Shown one piece after another: positions 1 through 8,636 of a DNA stretch of 64,000 nucleotides. The stretch is from CAYRNY01 sp964425755 (GTDB lineage Bacteria > Chloroflexota > Anaerolineae > Aggregatilineales > Aggregatilineaceae): the NCBI GenBank assembly GCA_964425755.1, contig CAYRNY010000002.1, positions 310,001 through 374,000 on the forward strand. Reading direction: 5' to 3'. The notes under the pieces were generated by a model. The model saw nothing but the letters and a program-made list of their open reading frames with translations. It did no database searches and was not told the origin of the DNA. Each line of letters opens with the position of its first letter. Position 1 is the first letter of the stretch. Made by a program: the position numbers and the translations under genes.

Positions 1-146
1 ATATCACTGCGCAGGACCTTTGCCGCCAGTGATGCGCGGCGGTGCAGGTCGGTGATGCGGTACACTTCGGCGAACGTTCCCTCACCGAGGAGCTGCTCAA
101 AGTGATAGCGGTTTTCCAGTGTCTTTCCGATAAGCTCGCTGGACAT
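1..146 (-). CDS. Serine/threonine protein kinase, N-terminal fragment
   Basis: The gene runs off the left edge, so only its first 48 codons are present. Translated from the ATG at 146-144 it begins MSSELIGKTLENRYHFEQLL and continues with LGEGTFAEVYRITD. This is the glycine-rich loop of Hanks-type kinases (GxGxFxxVY). The sequence ends just after an AAKVL stretch, which holds the ATP-binding lysine (VAIK motif) of kinase subdomain II. A GGGAG stretch lies a few bases upstream of the ATG. The remaining kinase lobe and any sensor or membrane part lie outside the window, so substrate and topology cannot be judged. It is separate from the complete kinase at 57.6 kb. Confidence 0.85.
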   Translation of the reverse strand, partial: MSSELIGKTLENRYHFEQLLGEGTFAEVYRITDLHRRASLAAKVLRSD

Positions 147-207
147 GCGCTCCCAACCTTTGCTGACGACGGTGTCTTCTGGGAGTGTAACAAAGGGCGT
201 CCGGCTG

Positions 208-828
208 TCAACTGCCGGATTCGTCCAGTAACACAGGCGCCGATTGACCGGCGGTTAGCTCCTGGATAGCCGCACTGAGTACCGCGAGTTGATTCTCCGG
301 CAAGCGCGCGTAGACGGTCACATCGGCGGCGAAAGTCTCTTCATCGATCTCGGCGTGATGTTCTTCAAGCAAGCGTTTCAGGCGCTCAAAGTGTGTGTAT
401 TCGACCGTGATACCAATATAGCATTTTTTGACTTTGAGCACGGTCGGAAGCGCCGCGAGCGCGTCCTTGGCCGCACCGCTATACGCACGCACCAGCCCGC
501 CGGTGCCGAGCTTGGTCCCGCCGAAATAACGCGTCACTACGATCACGACATCACCGATATCCGCGCCGCGCAGCACGGCGAGCACCGGTGGCCCGGATGT
601 GCCGGACGGTTCGCCGTCATCGGACATGCCTTCGGTCACGCTGCTGCCGTAGCCGGCTTTGAACGCGTAGACGTGGTGTGTGGCATCGGGCATTTCGTCG
701 CGCACGGCCTGGATAAACGCTTTGGCCTGCTCGACGGTGTCGGCGCGGCCAATTGTGGCGATGAAACGCGAGTTGACGACGCGGTTTTCGATGCGCACGG
801 TCTGTGCCGGGATCGGGTAAGGCGTCAT
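208..828 (-). CDS. YigZ/IMPACT family protein
   Basis: This 206-residue protein matches the YigZ/IMPACT family in length and motifs. The N-terminal UPF0029 domain carries NSRFIATIGRADTVEQAKAF and THHVYAFKAG. It is followed by the diagnostic DDGEPSGTSGPPVL segment and VTRYFGGTKLGTGGLVRAY. The C-terminal third is the ferredoxin-like domain seen in bacterial members. In eukaryotes IMPACT modulates Gcn2. The bacterial role is not settled, although a translation-related or proline-dipeptidase-like role has been suggested. Its start overlaps the recJ stop by four bases (ATGA), so it is the last gene of the repair operon. That linkage may be only transcriptional. Confidence 0.9.
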   Translation of the reverse strand: MTPYPIPAQTVRIENRVVNSRFIATIGRADTVEQAKAFIQAVRDEMPDATHHVYAFKAGYGSSVTEGMSDDGEPSGTSGPPVLAVLRGADIGDVVIVVTRYFGGTKLGTGGLVRAYSGAAKDALAALPTVLKVKKCYIGITVEYTHFERLKRLLEEHHAEIDEETFAADVTVYARLPENQLAVLSAAIQELTAGQSAPVLLDESGS

Positions 829-3161
829 GAGGCGAGATACTCCCCAAGAAGGTGTTGCGGCTGGGCGCGCCGGAAATGCGCACGGTAAGCCGCGGTTTCG
901 GCAAGGTGAGCGCGAACGGCTTCCAGAGCCGTAGCAACGGTATCAGGATCGGCGGCCTGGCTGCCGGGCGCGATCGTAATGGCGTCATCCGGCCCGTGAG
1001 TCAGGGTGATCTCGCCGCGCGCCGCGAAATAGTCTAACACGGCTTCAAGCGTGCGGCGCGATTGGCCTGTGGCTCCTGCCAGCGCACCGAGGGTAGTGTA
1101 CCCATCGTGCTGGTTGATGACGTGTTTGGCTAACTGCAGCGTGCGGTGCAGCACCGCCTTTAAGCCCTGTAACGGCGGGTCAACCCCTACCAGGATGATG
1201 GTGGCCGGTTTGGTGCGTTCCAGGGCTTCCTGGAGCGCCTGGGGGCCTGTTGGCGTGGTATAGACGATCAGTGTGGGGCTTTCCGCCAGCATATCGAGCG
1301 TGACGCCCGGCGAAGCGGCACGCTGGTAACCTTCGGCCCAGGTAATGGCACCTGGATAGTCTGTCGCGAGTTGCACCAACAGGACGTCCAGATCGGCAGC
1401 GTCACGGTGATCGATCACCGTGCGCTGTGGTTTCTTGACTGGCACAGGGGCCGAGGCTGCGCGGCGATAGTCGGTCAGGGTAAGTTGCAGCTCTGGTGCG
1501 TCGTTGTATGTGCTGATGCTGACCTGATAGGCGAGGTCGAAGGGTGTATCCGGCAACGCCTGGTCGGCGCTGTTCCACCACAATACGTTGCGGTGGTTGC
1601 CGTGTGCGTCTTCGACCGACAGGCGACGATGTTCGCGCGTCCGACCGATTAACGCGGCGTCGCGCAGTGTCAGGTCGCGCGTGGCGAGCGTGACCGGGGG
1701 GTTGCCCTCACCGAACGGGGCGAGGCGGCGCAGGTCGGTTGCCAGCGTGAGCGTGACATCCGCCAGATCGACAAATGCATCGATGGCGATGCCGGTGCGG
1801 GCGTCAGGATCGCGGGTTTCCTGGAGCGTATTGGAAAGACGGCGACGAAACGCCGGGATGTTGTTTTCAGGCAGTGACAAACCTGCCGCGCCGGGATGAC
1901 CGCCAAACTGAGTCAACAGGTCGGCCTGCGCCGCGATCGCCGCGCCGATATCATACCCGGGCGCGGAGCGGGCGGATCCGCGCGCGAGGCCGTTTTCGTC
2001 TATGCTCAACAGCACGACAGGCCGCTGGTAAAGTTCTGCAAGGCGGCTGGCGACGATGCCGATAATGCCGGGGTGCCAGCCCGGGTGAGCGATCACGAGC
2101 GCTTCCCAGTCCAGCAAGCCGGGGTCGCGGGCAATCTGTTCTTGTGCGGCGGCGTAAATCTGGCGGTTTTGCAGGCGGCGCTGGTTGTTCAAGCCTTCGA
2201 GGTGCTGCGCGAGGATGCGCGCGCGCGTCTGGTCAGACGTGGTGAACAGTTCCACAACCGGGCGCGCATCGTCGAGACGCCCCGCAGCATTCAGGCGCGG
2301 GCCAATCTGGAAGCCGATATCGCTGGTGGACAGGTAATCCGGATTAACCCCCGCCGTTTCGTACAGGACGCGCAGGCCGATTCGGTTTGTGTGGCGTAAT
2401 TCGTCCATGCCGAGCTGGAGCAGATAGCGCGTGTCGTTGGTCTGTTCCGCCACATCCGCAACGATGCCCAGCGCAACGAGATCGAGAAAGCGCGGGAGTT
2501 CGGCAGATCGTCCGTGTTGCGCATACAGGTGCTGGATCAATTTGTAGGTCACGCCAACGCCGGGCAGCGTCCGGAGCGGGTGACCTTCCGGCAGGCGTTT
2601 GGGATCGACAACGGCGTTGGCAGCGGGCAGTTCGGGCGGCAGGTCGTGGTGATCGGTGATCAGAGTAGCCAATCCTTGCGCGTTGGCATATTCAATCGCC
2701 TCATGGGCCGAAACGCCGGTATCGCAGGTCAATAACACCGCGGGCCGGTGTGTCTCAATTTCCCGCGCGAGGCTTTCCACCAGGATGCCATGTGATTCGC
2801 GCAGCCGGTGCGGAATATAGAAAGCCACGTCGGCCCCCAGCCCGCGCAGCGCGTCCACCAACAGCGCGGTCGAGGTTTGCCCGTCGACATCAAAATCGCC
2901 CCAGATCAGGATGCGTTCGCCGCCGGCTATCGCCGCGTCCAATCGTTCAGCCGCTTGCACGAGATCGGGCAGCGCGTCCGGTGGGGCAGGTGTATAGTGG
3001 TCGGGGAACAGAAACGCGCGCGCGGCATCCGGGGTCTTTATGCCGCGTTGGTGTAAGATGGTAGCGAGCAGCGGATGGTGGTCAACAACGCGTAACAAGT
3101 CCGGCGATGGCGCTTCCGATGGTATAGGCTCGTGCCACTGAACAGTCGTTCGCGTAGTCAT
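825..3161 (-). CDS. recJ: Single-stranded-DNA-specific 5'-3' exonuclease RecJ, with extended C-terminus
   Basis: The DHH phosphoesterase motifs are clear. GDFDVDG lies at residues 88-94, LLTCDTGVSAHE near 143-154, and the TDHHD signature at 169-173 supplies the metal-binding Asp-His-His. A DHHA1 region with GHPGAAGLSL follows near residues 410-425, then an OB-fold-like segment. RecJ degrades single-stranded DNA 5' to 3' during recombination and mismatch repair. At 778 residues the protein is about 200 longer than typical RecJ. The extra C-terminal part contains TTLGALAGATGQSRRTLEAV, which reads like a winged helix. It lies 6 bases after the RecB-family nuclease gene and overlaps the YigZ gene, which places it in the same operon. 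Confidence 0.93.
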   Translation of the reverse strand: MTTRTTVQWHEPIPSEAPSPDLLRVVDHHPLLATILHQRGIKTPDAARAFLFPDHYTPAPPDALPDLVQAAERLDAAIAGGERILIWGDFDVDGQTSTALLVDALRGLGADVAFYIPHRLRESHGILVESLAREIETHRPAVLLTCDTGVSAHEAIEYANAQGLATLITDHHDLPPELPAANAVVDPKRLPEGHPLRTLPGVGVTYKLIQHLYAQHGRSAELPRFLDLVALGIVADVAEQTNDTRYLLQLGMDELRHTNRIGLRVLYETAGVNPDYLSTSDIGFQIGPRLNAAGRLDDARPVVELFTTSDQTRARILAQHLEGLNNQRRLQNRQIYAAAQEQIARDPGLLDWEALVIAHPGWHPGIIGIVASRLAELYQRPVVLLSIDENGLARGSARSAPGYDIGAAIAAQADLLTQFGGHPGAAGLSLPENNIPAFRRRLSNTLQETRDPDARTGIAIDAFVDLADVTLTLATDLRRLAPFGEGNPPVTLATRDLTLRDAALIGRTREHRRLSVEDAHGNHRNVLWWNSADQALPDTPFDLAYQVSISTYNDAPELQLTLTDYRRAASAPVPVKKPQRTVIDHRDAADLDVLLVQLATDYPGAITWAEGYQRAASPGVTLDMLAESPTLIVYTTPTGPQALQEALERTKPATIILVGVDPPLQGLKAVLHRTLQLAKHVINQHDGYTTLGALAGATGQSRRTLEAVLDYFAARGEITLTHGPDDAITIAPGSQAADPDTVATALEAVRAHLAETAAYRAHFRRAQPQHLLGEYLAS

Positions 3162-3167
3162 GGCAGA

Positions 3168-4007
3168 CTAAAAACCTACTTCCTCTACGTCCGCCAGCGT
3201 CAATCCCAGATCAAGCTCCTCTAACTCGCCATCCAACAAATCGTATTCGTCCAGGTGTCCCGCTACCTCGCCGCGACCACACAGCGAGCGAAACACGCAG
3301 TAGCGGCAGAAGCGGTCATCACCCACCAGCGGCCATTGTTCATCGCCGCGCGCGCTCAACTCGCGCAGCAGACGCAACAGGTACGCCCGGTCGGCTTCAA
3401 ACTGCTCCTGAGAATAATCGAACACGAACGGGGTTGTCGGGTCCGCCGAAAACCAGTACACCATGCTGACGTGCGCGGGCGCGACCTCACGCTCCACAAA
3501 GCGCGGCCCGGCCAGCGTCGCCAGAAACGGGTACAGGCGCGTCTGCACCCGTTCAGCCACCTGCCGCGGTTGGGGAAGGCGGCGGTAAGTTTTCCAGTCG
3601 AAGATCACCAGGCGGCCATCGGGGACGTCGACAAGCAGATCGTACATCGCTGCAAGCCGGAACCCCGCCAGTTCACCGACCAGCACAAACTCAGGATAGC
3701 GCTCGCCTTCCAGCGCATGCAGTTGTTCGAAGGCAAGATAGTCCTGCCACCAGTGCAGCACATCCGGATCGGTTATAGTGCGCACGATCAACTCGGGGTT
3801 AAGCCCTAACTGGTGGCGTTGGACCAGCCGGTGGAACTGCTCACCGCGCTCCAGGAAGTCCTCATGCTCCAGGAACGGCTCAGCCTGGACGCCGGGCCAG
3901 GCCTGCCCCTGGACGTAGCGCAACTGGAAGCGTCGCTGGCAATCAACGTAATCTTGCAGATTGCTCTGTGTGAAATGAAATGTCTCAGGCAGCATTGAAA
4001 GAGTCAT
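3168..4007 (-). CDS. Stand-alone PD-(D/E)XK nuclease of the RecB/AddB type with a predicted 4Fe-4S cluster
   Basis: A 279-residue protein with the RecB-family nuclease motifs in order: His59 in EQFHRLVQRH, Asp123 in MYDLL, the DxK core Asp137-Trp-Lys139 in IFDWKTYRR, and QTRLYPF near residue 155. Cys23 near the N-terminus and Cys234, Cys237 and Cys243 near the C-terminus (CRYCVFRSLC) form the split four-cysteine cluster site known from AddB and Cas4. Usually this domain is the C-terminal end of a helicase subunit; here it is a separate gene. It lies 31 bases after a UvrD-type helicase and 6 bases before recJ, which suggests a nuclease subunit of a helicase-nuclease complex. No cas genes are nearby, so Cas4 is unlikely. 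Confidence 0.88.
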   Translation of the reverse strand: MTLSMLPETFHFTQSNLQDYVDCQRRFQLRYVQGQAWPGVQAEPFLEHEDFLERGEQFHRLVQRHQLGLNPELIVRTITDPDVLHWWQDYLAFEQLHALEGERYPEFVLVGELAGFRLAAMYDLLVDVPDGRLVIFDWKTYRRLPQPRQVAERVQTRLYPFLATLAGPRFVEREVAPAHVSMVYWFSADPTTPFVFDYSQEQFEADRAYLLRLLRELSARGDEQWPLVGDDRFCRYCVFRSLCGRGEVAGHLDEYDLLDGELEELDLGLTLADVEEVGF

Positions 4008-4038
4008 CGTAGCGTCATTTCTGTTCTCGTCCGGCAGT

Positions 4039-6342
4039 TCATCGCAGATATTCTCCCAGCGCCAGCAGCGGCAGGGCAGGCTGGTTTTCCCATTCCGCGC
4101 CCCTGTGCCAGAAGCGGCCCATGTTCCAGGTGATGATCAACTCCTTTTTAGCGCGCGTGATGCCCACGTACAACAGCCGCAGGCGCTCTTTCGCATAATC
4201 GATGCGCGCCTGAAGCGTGGCGTCGCCTTCGACATATTCGCGGTCACTGATCACCGCGTCAAGCTGGGCGAGCAACTCGGCCTCCAGATTCAAACCGTCG
4301 CGCGCGTACCACTTTTCACCGATGTAACTATCGTAGGCAGTGGCCGAAGGGAACCCATAATTGTTAACCGCCATCAGGTACACACGGTCCCATTCCAGCC
4401 CTTTCGCAGCGTGCAGGGTGGCTATCGTCACCACGCCAGGACGCGGTTCGTAGCCGGATTCGGCGTCGTCAAACCCGATGAAGCGGCGCTGATTCCCGCT
4501 GATCACGCGTAATTCGTTCACAAACTGGGGGAGCCGCCAATCCGGGTGCGCGGACGCCATGCCGCGTAACACGAGCGCCACTTTGTGGGCCAGCGCGACA
4601 TCCACCGGTTCGATGAAAATGTCCTGCGCGACGGTCAGTACCAACTGGTCGATCGGAAGCGAGATCGCTTCCAGCCAGCGGCGTGCCAACGGCCTGAACG
4701 CGGCCAGATCATCGGCAAGCCAGGGGTAGTCTGCGGCTTTTGGCCCCAGTTCGACGGCTTGATCCGCCGGTTCCGGATACAAAAACCCCTCGATGTCGCG
4801 CCGTTGGGCGAATACTTCGGTCAGCGCCGCACGCAGATCGGCATCTGCTTGCACGATGTCACGCTTGTCAGCGGGCATTAAATCCCAGAACAGGCGCTTG
4901 AGTCTTTGCAGATCAGTTGGCTGGCTGAGGTAATCCAGAATTGTCTGTAGCAGCGAGACGGTCTCACGGGTTGCGGTCGTGCTGCGCAACAGTTCTTCAT
5001 ATTCAACGCCGTGTCGCCGGAGTTGTTCCGCCAGCTTGAAGCCCCGGCTGTTTTCCGGCACGAGAACCGCAACCGTAGGCTGCTGGTCTTCCGGGAGTTG
5101 CCTGATCTCCTGGAGCCAGGGAACGAGCGAGTACTCCTCACTTGAGACGACCATTTCAAGTTCTTTTTCGGGCGTGATCTTAGCATCGCGCAGAAAATGT
5201 ACGTCGATCCACGTGGCATCTTCCGGCGGGTTCGGCTGCGGATCATCCGGCCCGGTGACCTGGATGTAGCCGCGCAGCGCGCCCTGGTTGGGCCGTATGT
5301 CATACTCAAACGCATCGCGCAGATCAACGGTCGGGTGCTCTTCGACCACCCAGCTAACAAGCTTGTTCGCCAGATCAACGATCGGAGCGGAGGAACGCCC
5401 AGAAACGGAGAGCGGGCGCTCGATTACATCCTCTTGCGCCAGAAAATTGAGCAGAAAGCGCGGGTCAGCGGTTGTGAACGTCGTGTTGATCGCCTGGTTG
5501 GGATCACCGACGCGAACCCAGTTGCGGTTGCCGCTAAGCAGGTACAGCATTTCCTCTTGCAGACGGCTGCTATCCTGCGCCTCGTCTTCGAGGACATACG
5601 GCCAGCGATCGCGCAGACGCTGCAGGTATTCTGCATCCATCTCCAACGCTTCCAGCGCCAGCCGTACCAGGTCGTCAAAATCGACCGCGCCGCGATAGGC
5701 GAGGCTGCGCTGGTAATCGGCATACACCTGGGTGGCGAAGCGCGCGAGATCGAAACGCTCGTCCCGATCGTCGAGCGCGTGGAGAAGTGTTTCCGGCCTC
5801 AGGCGGCGATCTTTGGCGCGGCTGATGAACGCGATCACCAGGTCGGGGATATCGCGTTCGAACGCACGCCGGATTTTGTGCATGTTCCCGTCGGGATCGA
5901 GGAATCCGAGTAGCCGGTCCTGCCACTCCGTCACTCGCTGCGCGACGATCTCTTGCTGAATCTCAAGTGTCAGTTTTTCATCCAGGATGGTGAAATCGTC
6001 AGACAGGCCGACTAACGCGGGACGCTCGCGCACGATATCATGTGCCAGCCCGTGCAGCGTGCGCACGCGGTAACCGGCGAATGGCAGCAGGCTGTATTGA
6101 TCGCGCAGGATAGCTGCAATGCGTGCTTGAAAGCTGTTCACCGCCGAGTTGGTGAAGGTCACGACCAGCACCTCTTGGCCGGGTGACACGCGCCGGTCGT
6201 AGATCAAACGCGCGGCCAGATGGGCAAGCGTGAACGTCTTGCCGCTGCCGGGCACCGCTGCGATGCCGATTTTACCGCCCGTATAGCCCCGGACGATGGC
6301 TTCCTGTTCCGGTCGTAAGTACAAGCGTGGGTCGGCGGGCAT
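4039..6342 (-). CDS. UvrD/PcrA-like superfamily 1 DNA helicase
   Basis: A 767-residue SF1A helicase. The Q-motif region LRPEQEAIV is followed by Walker A AAVPGSGKTFTLA at residues 28-40. Motif Ia contains VTFTNSAVNSF, motif II is DEAQD, motif III GDPNQAINTTF, motif V TIATLHAAKGLEWDRVY and motif VI LYVGITRAKKEL. These define an active 3'-5' translocase of the UvrD/PcrA/AddA type. It has no fused nuclease domain and so differs from AddA and RecB. Its ATG overlaps the stop of the upstream P-loop gene (TGATG) and the nuclease gene follows closely. The three may form a split AddAB-like machine, though a repair helicase acting alone is the alternative. Confidence 0.9.
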   Translation of the reverse strand: MPADPRLYLRPEQEAIVRGYTGGKIGIAAVPGSGKTFTLAHLAARLIYDRRVSPGQEVLVVTFTNSAVNSFQARIAAILRDQYSLLPFAGYRVRTLHGLAHDIVRERPALVGLSDDFTILDEKLTLEIQQEIVAQRVTEWQDRLLGFLDPDGNMHKIRRAFERDIPDLVIAFISRAKDRRLRPETLLHALDDRDERFDLARFATQVYADYQRSLAYRGAVDFDDLVRLALEALEMDAEYLQRLRDRWPYVLEDEAQDSSRLQEEMLYLLSGNRNWVRVGDPNQAINTTFTTADPRFLLNFLAQEDVIERPLSVSGRSSAPIVDLANKLVSWVVEEHPTVDLRDAFEYDIRPNQGALRGYIQVTGPDDPQPNPPEDATWIDVHFLRDAKITPEKELEMVVSSEEYSLVPWLQEIRQLPEDQQPTVAVLVPENSRGFKLAEQLRRHGVEYEELLRSTTATRETVSLLQTILDYLSQPTDLQRLKRLFWDLMPADKRDIVQADADLRAALTEVFAQRRDIEGFLYPEPADQAVELGPKAADYPWLADDLAAFRPLARRWLEAISLPIDQLVLTVAQDIFIEPVDVALAHKVALVLRGMASAHPDWRLPQFVNELRVISGNQRRFIGFDDAESGYEPRPGVVTIATLHAAKGLEWDRVYLMAVNNYGFPSATAYDSYIGEKWYARDGLNLEAELLAQLDAVISDREYVEGDATLQARIDYAKERLRLLYVGITRAKKELIITWNMGRFWHRGAEWENQPALPLLALGEYLR

Positions 6343-8429
6343 CAGGCTGATACCTCCGGTTCGGCATACGGATCATCGTAACGCTGGGTGATCTGCTGCA
6401 CGACGTCCAGCAAGGGGCCACGTTGTTCGTATCCCTGTTCGCCGAGGTCCGCGATCGCGGCGTATATCTGCTTGCGACAGCGACGCGACAGGCCGATGAC
6501 GAGGCGGCGAAGCGCCCGCTGGCGCGTGACAAATTCCATTTCGTCCGTCCACACCTGGTTGGCCGGGTACCCCCGGCGCAGGACGTAAGGATGGGTCAGC
6601 GGCTGTTCCAGGCGTTCCCACCACAGGTTGCTGCCGAGGTCCAGCCAGAACTGGTAATCAACCCACCGGTTGCGCATCAGGAACGTATAAGCCGGTGCGA
6701 GAAACACGGCGTCACGCTCCTCTTCACGCCAGCTTGAAACGTATAACGCCGCCAGCAAGCCCTCATCAACGAGTTCGTAATACTCACGTGAGACGGCACG
6801 CCAATCGTCGGTGCCGTCCGGATACAGGGTGCGGCGGAATTTGCGGGCCGATTCGACCAACTGCGCCACGGTGCGCCCGGCATCAAGATCGGTGTGGAAG
6901 CCGTAGCCTGGCTGGGCAAGCAGCTCGCCGAACAACCGGCTCAGGAACTGGTCCGGTGGAATGGTGGCAGTCTCGGTCTCTTCACGGTACGCGGCCAGCC
7001 ACGCACGCAGGTGCTCGTATTTTGCCCCGGCACGAAACGTGATGCGCTGCTGCATGTCTGGTTGGATGACGTCAAACGACCCTAGCTCGTCCGCGCTGGG
7101 CCGGTAGACGATCTGGGCCAGCAGCCACGCGCGTACCGGGTCCAGTTCGTCAATTGCCTGGCGCAGCGTATCGGCAACGTCCAACAGCGGGGGGCGGAAT
7201 CCCCATTGCGGGTGGGCCAGCGCCATCAGCGTCAACACCGCTCGCGCTGCCGGCTCGTCACGCATCGCCCGCGATGGCCGGTGCGACACGGTTTCGATCC
7301 CCGCTGCTTGCAGGCGGTTATCCAGCGAGAAACGCAGCGAGTCGCTGAGAAATGGCGCGAGGATCACAACCTCGCGTGGCGACACACCGGATTCGATCAG
7401 TGCAATTACCTGCTCGGCCACCCAATCGACCATCTGCGGGTGAAACTTATGTGACGAGAAGATGAACCCTTCGCGCGGATTGGCTGCACCGTCGCGGTCA
7501 GGCGGGGGGACATCGGGAGAAAGCATCGCGTCGAGTTCAGCAGTCAGCGCGACCAGTGGTTGCGGCGTATTCACAGCCTCGGTGAGCATCTCGTGCTCGT
7601 CGCATAGTTCCGCGAGCGTGTACATCAAGCCAGGGTCTGCACCGAGAAAAATGCGATAGCCGCCGTCGATATCATAGATCAGGCGTGCCGAGTCGAGGCT
7701 GGGCCACAGCCAGTGGATGAAGTCCGCGACGACGGGCGGGCTTTCTTCGAGGTTATCCGCGACCAGGTGCCGGTAACGCGTGCGAATGAACTGGTGGTAC
7801 AGCGGTTCGTCAAGCAGGTACTGCATGAACACTTCGATCTGCAGCGAAAAGTCAAGCAGGTTGTGCTCAAGACAGTGTGCGCGGAATTCCTGCGCGAGGT
7901 CTTGGACGGCCCGGTACACTGGCGGACGGCTTGAGTGGCGGTTGCCCCAGGCAGCAGTCAGGCGGGACGCGATCTGTTCTAATGGGAAACCGTTGATGGC
8001 GGCTTTGGAGAGGTTGTCGTGCGTCTGGCGCATGATGTCGAAGGGCGTCATACTCACGCTGTCGAATACGCCGGTTTTGATCGCCGCGCGTACAAAGCGC
8101 GCCATATAATACTGCGTCGTTTCTATCGTCAGGAAGGATGGCTCCTGATACGGCTGGGCAAAACCTGCTTTTTCAGCGATCAGCGGCCAGAATGTCTCCA
8201 GACCGCGCCGCGCCAGACCGCCGAGCGTTACGACGTCGATCTGCACGCCGCCGGGCCAAGCGGGTTCGGCAAAGGCGCGTTGGTACGCCTGGCCCAGCGC
8301 GCGCTGTGGGACGAGCACCAGCACCCGATGCGATGGCACATCCGACTCCAACACATCGCGGATATACTGGATGGCGCGGGTTGTCTTCCCTGTTCCGGCG
8401 GGACCTTCAAGAAACACTGTAGACGGCAT
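6342..8429 (-). CDS. AddB-like P-loop protein (inactivated SF1 helicase fold), no fused nuclease
   Basis: A 695-residue protein that opens with a Walker A motif at residues 8-17 (EGPAGTGKTT), followed by LVLVPQRALGQAYQRAF, typical of the first helicase lobe. The middle part (residues about 310-400) has VAEQVIALIESGVSPREVVI and a GIETVSHRPSRAMRDEPAAR segment that resembles the second helicase lobe of AddB and RecC-like proteins. I do not see a convincing DExx box or motif VI, so it is probably a structural or recognition subunit rather than a helicase. AddB is usually about 1,150 residues with a C-terminal nuclease. Here the nuclease is encoded separately two genes downstream. It is the first gene of the operon. 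Confidence 0.65.
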   Translation of the reverse strand: MPSTVFLEGPAGTGKTTRAIQYIRDVLESDVPSHRVLVLVPQRALGQAYQRAFAEPAWPGGVQIDVVTLGGLARRGLETFWPLIAEKAGFAQPYQEPSFLTIETTQYYMARFVRAAIKTGVFDSVSMTPFDIMRQTHDNLSKAAINGFPLEQIASRLTAAWGNRHSSRPPVYRAVQDLAQEFRAHCLEHNLLDFSLQIEVFMQYLLDEPLYHQFIRTRYRHLVADNLEESPPVVADFIHWLWPSLDSARLIYDIDGGYRIFLGADPGLMYTLAELCDEHEMLTEAVNTPQPLVALTAELDAMLSPDVPPPDRDGAANPREGFIFSSHKFHPQMVDWVAEQVIALIESGVSPREVVILAPFLSDSLRFSLDNRLQAAGIETVSHRPSRAMRDEPAARAVLTLMALAHPQWGFRPPLLDVADTLRQAIDELDPVRAWLLAQIVYRPSADELGSFDVIQPDMQQRITFRAGAKYEHLRAWLAAYREETETATIPPDQFLSRLFGELLAQPGYGFHTDLDAGRTVAQLVESARKFRRTLYPDGTDDWRAVSREYYELVDEGLLAALYVSSWREEERDAVFLAPAYTFLMRNRWVDYQFWLDLGSNLWWERLEQPLTHPYVLRRGYPANQVWTDEMEFVTRQRALRRLVIGLSRRCRKQIYAAIADLGEQGYEQRGPLLDVVQQITQRYDDPYAEPEVSA

Positions 8430-8472
8430 CGGTTGCTTTCATCCGGTGTACAAACAAATGTTCGAGGTCGTT

Positions 8473-8502
8473 ATTATAGCGCAAAAAACCTCTTACGAGC
8501 AA
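8473..8502 (-). promoter_or_regulatory. Predicted sigma-70-type promoter of the helicase-nuclease-recJ operon
   Basis: On the minus strand TTGCTC (8502-8497) and a perfect TATAAT (8478-8473) are separated by 18 bases. The -10 box lies 44 bases upstream of the ATG of the AddB-like gene. The region between this promoter and the ATPase start at 8637 holds no other gene. Confidence 0.6.
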
Positions 8503-8636
8503 TCTGTGAGCGAGCTTAACGAACGCTTTCCCCCTAAAGATTGGGAGGCCAAGTTCTGATCAGTTCAGGTGAGTATGGTAATATAACCTGCGTATTCGGG
8601 GCAATTTCACGACGACAGAAGGATTATACCGACGTT

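Noticed and set aside
3168..4007. Cas4 identity for the Fe-S nuclease
   Set aside because: No cas gene or CRISPR repeats in the window; the helicase and RecJ neighbours fit DNA repair better.
8541..8636. N-terminal extension of the calcium ATPase from an earlier ATG
   Set aside because: The 32 extra residues have no ATPase homology pattern, and the conserved N-terminus starts at the ATG at 8637.
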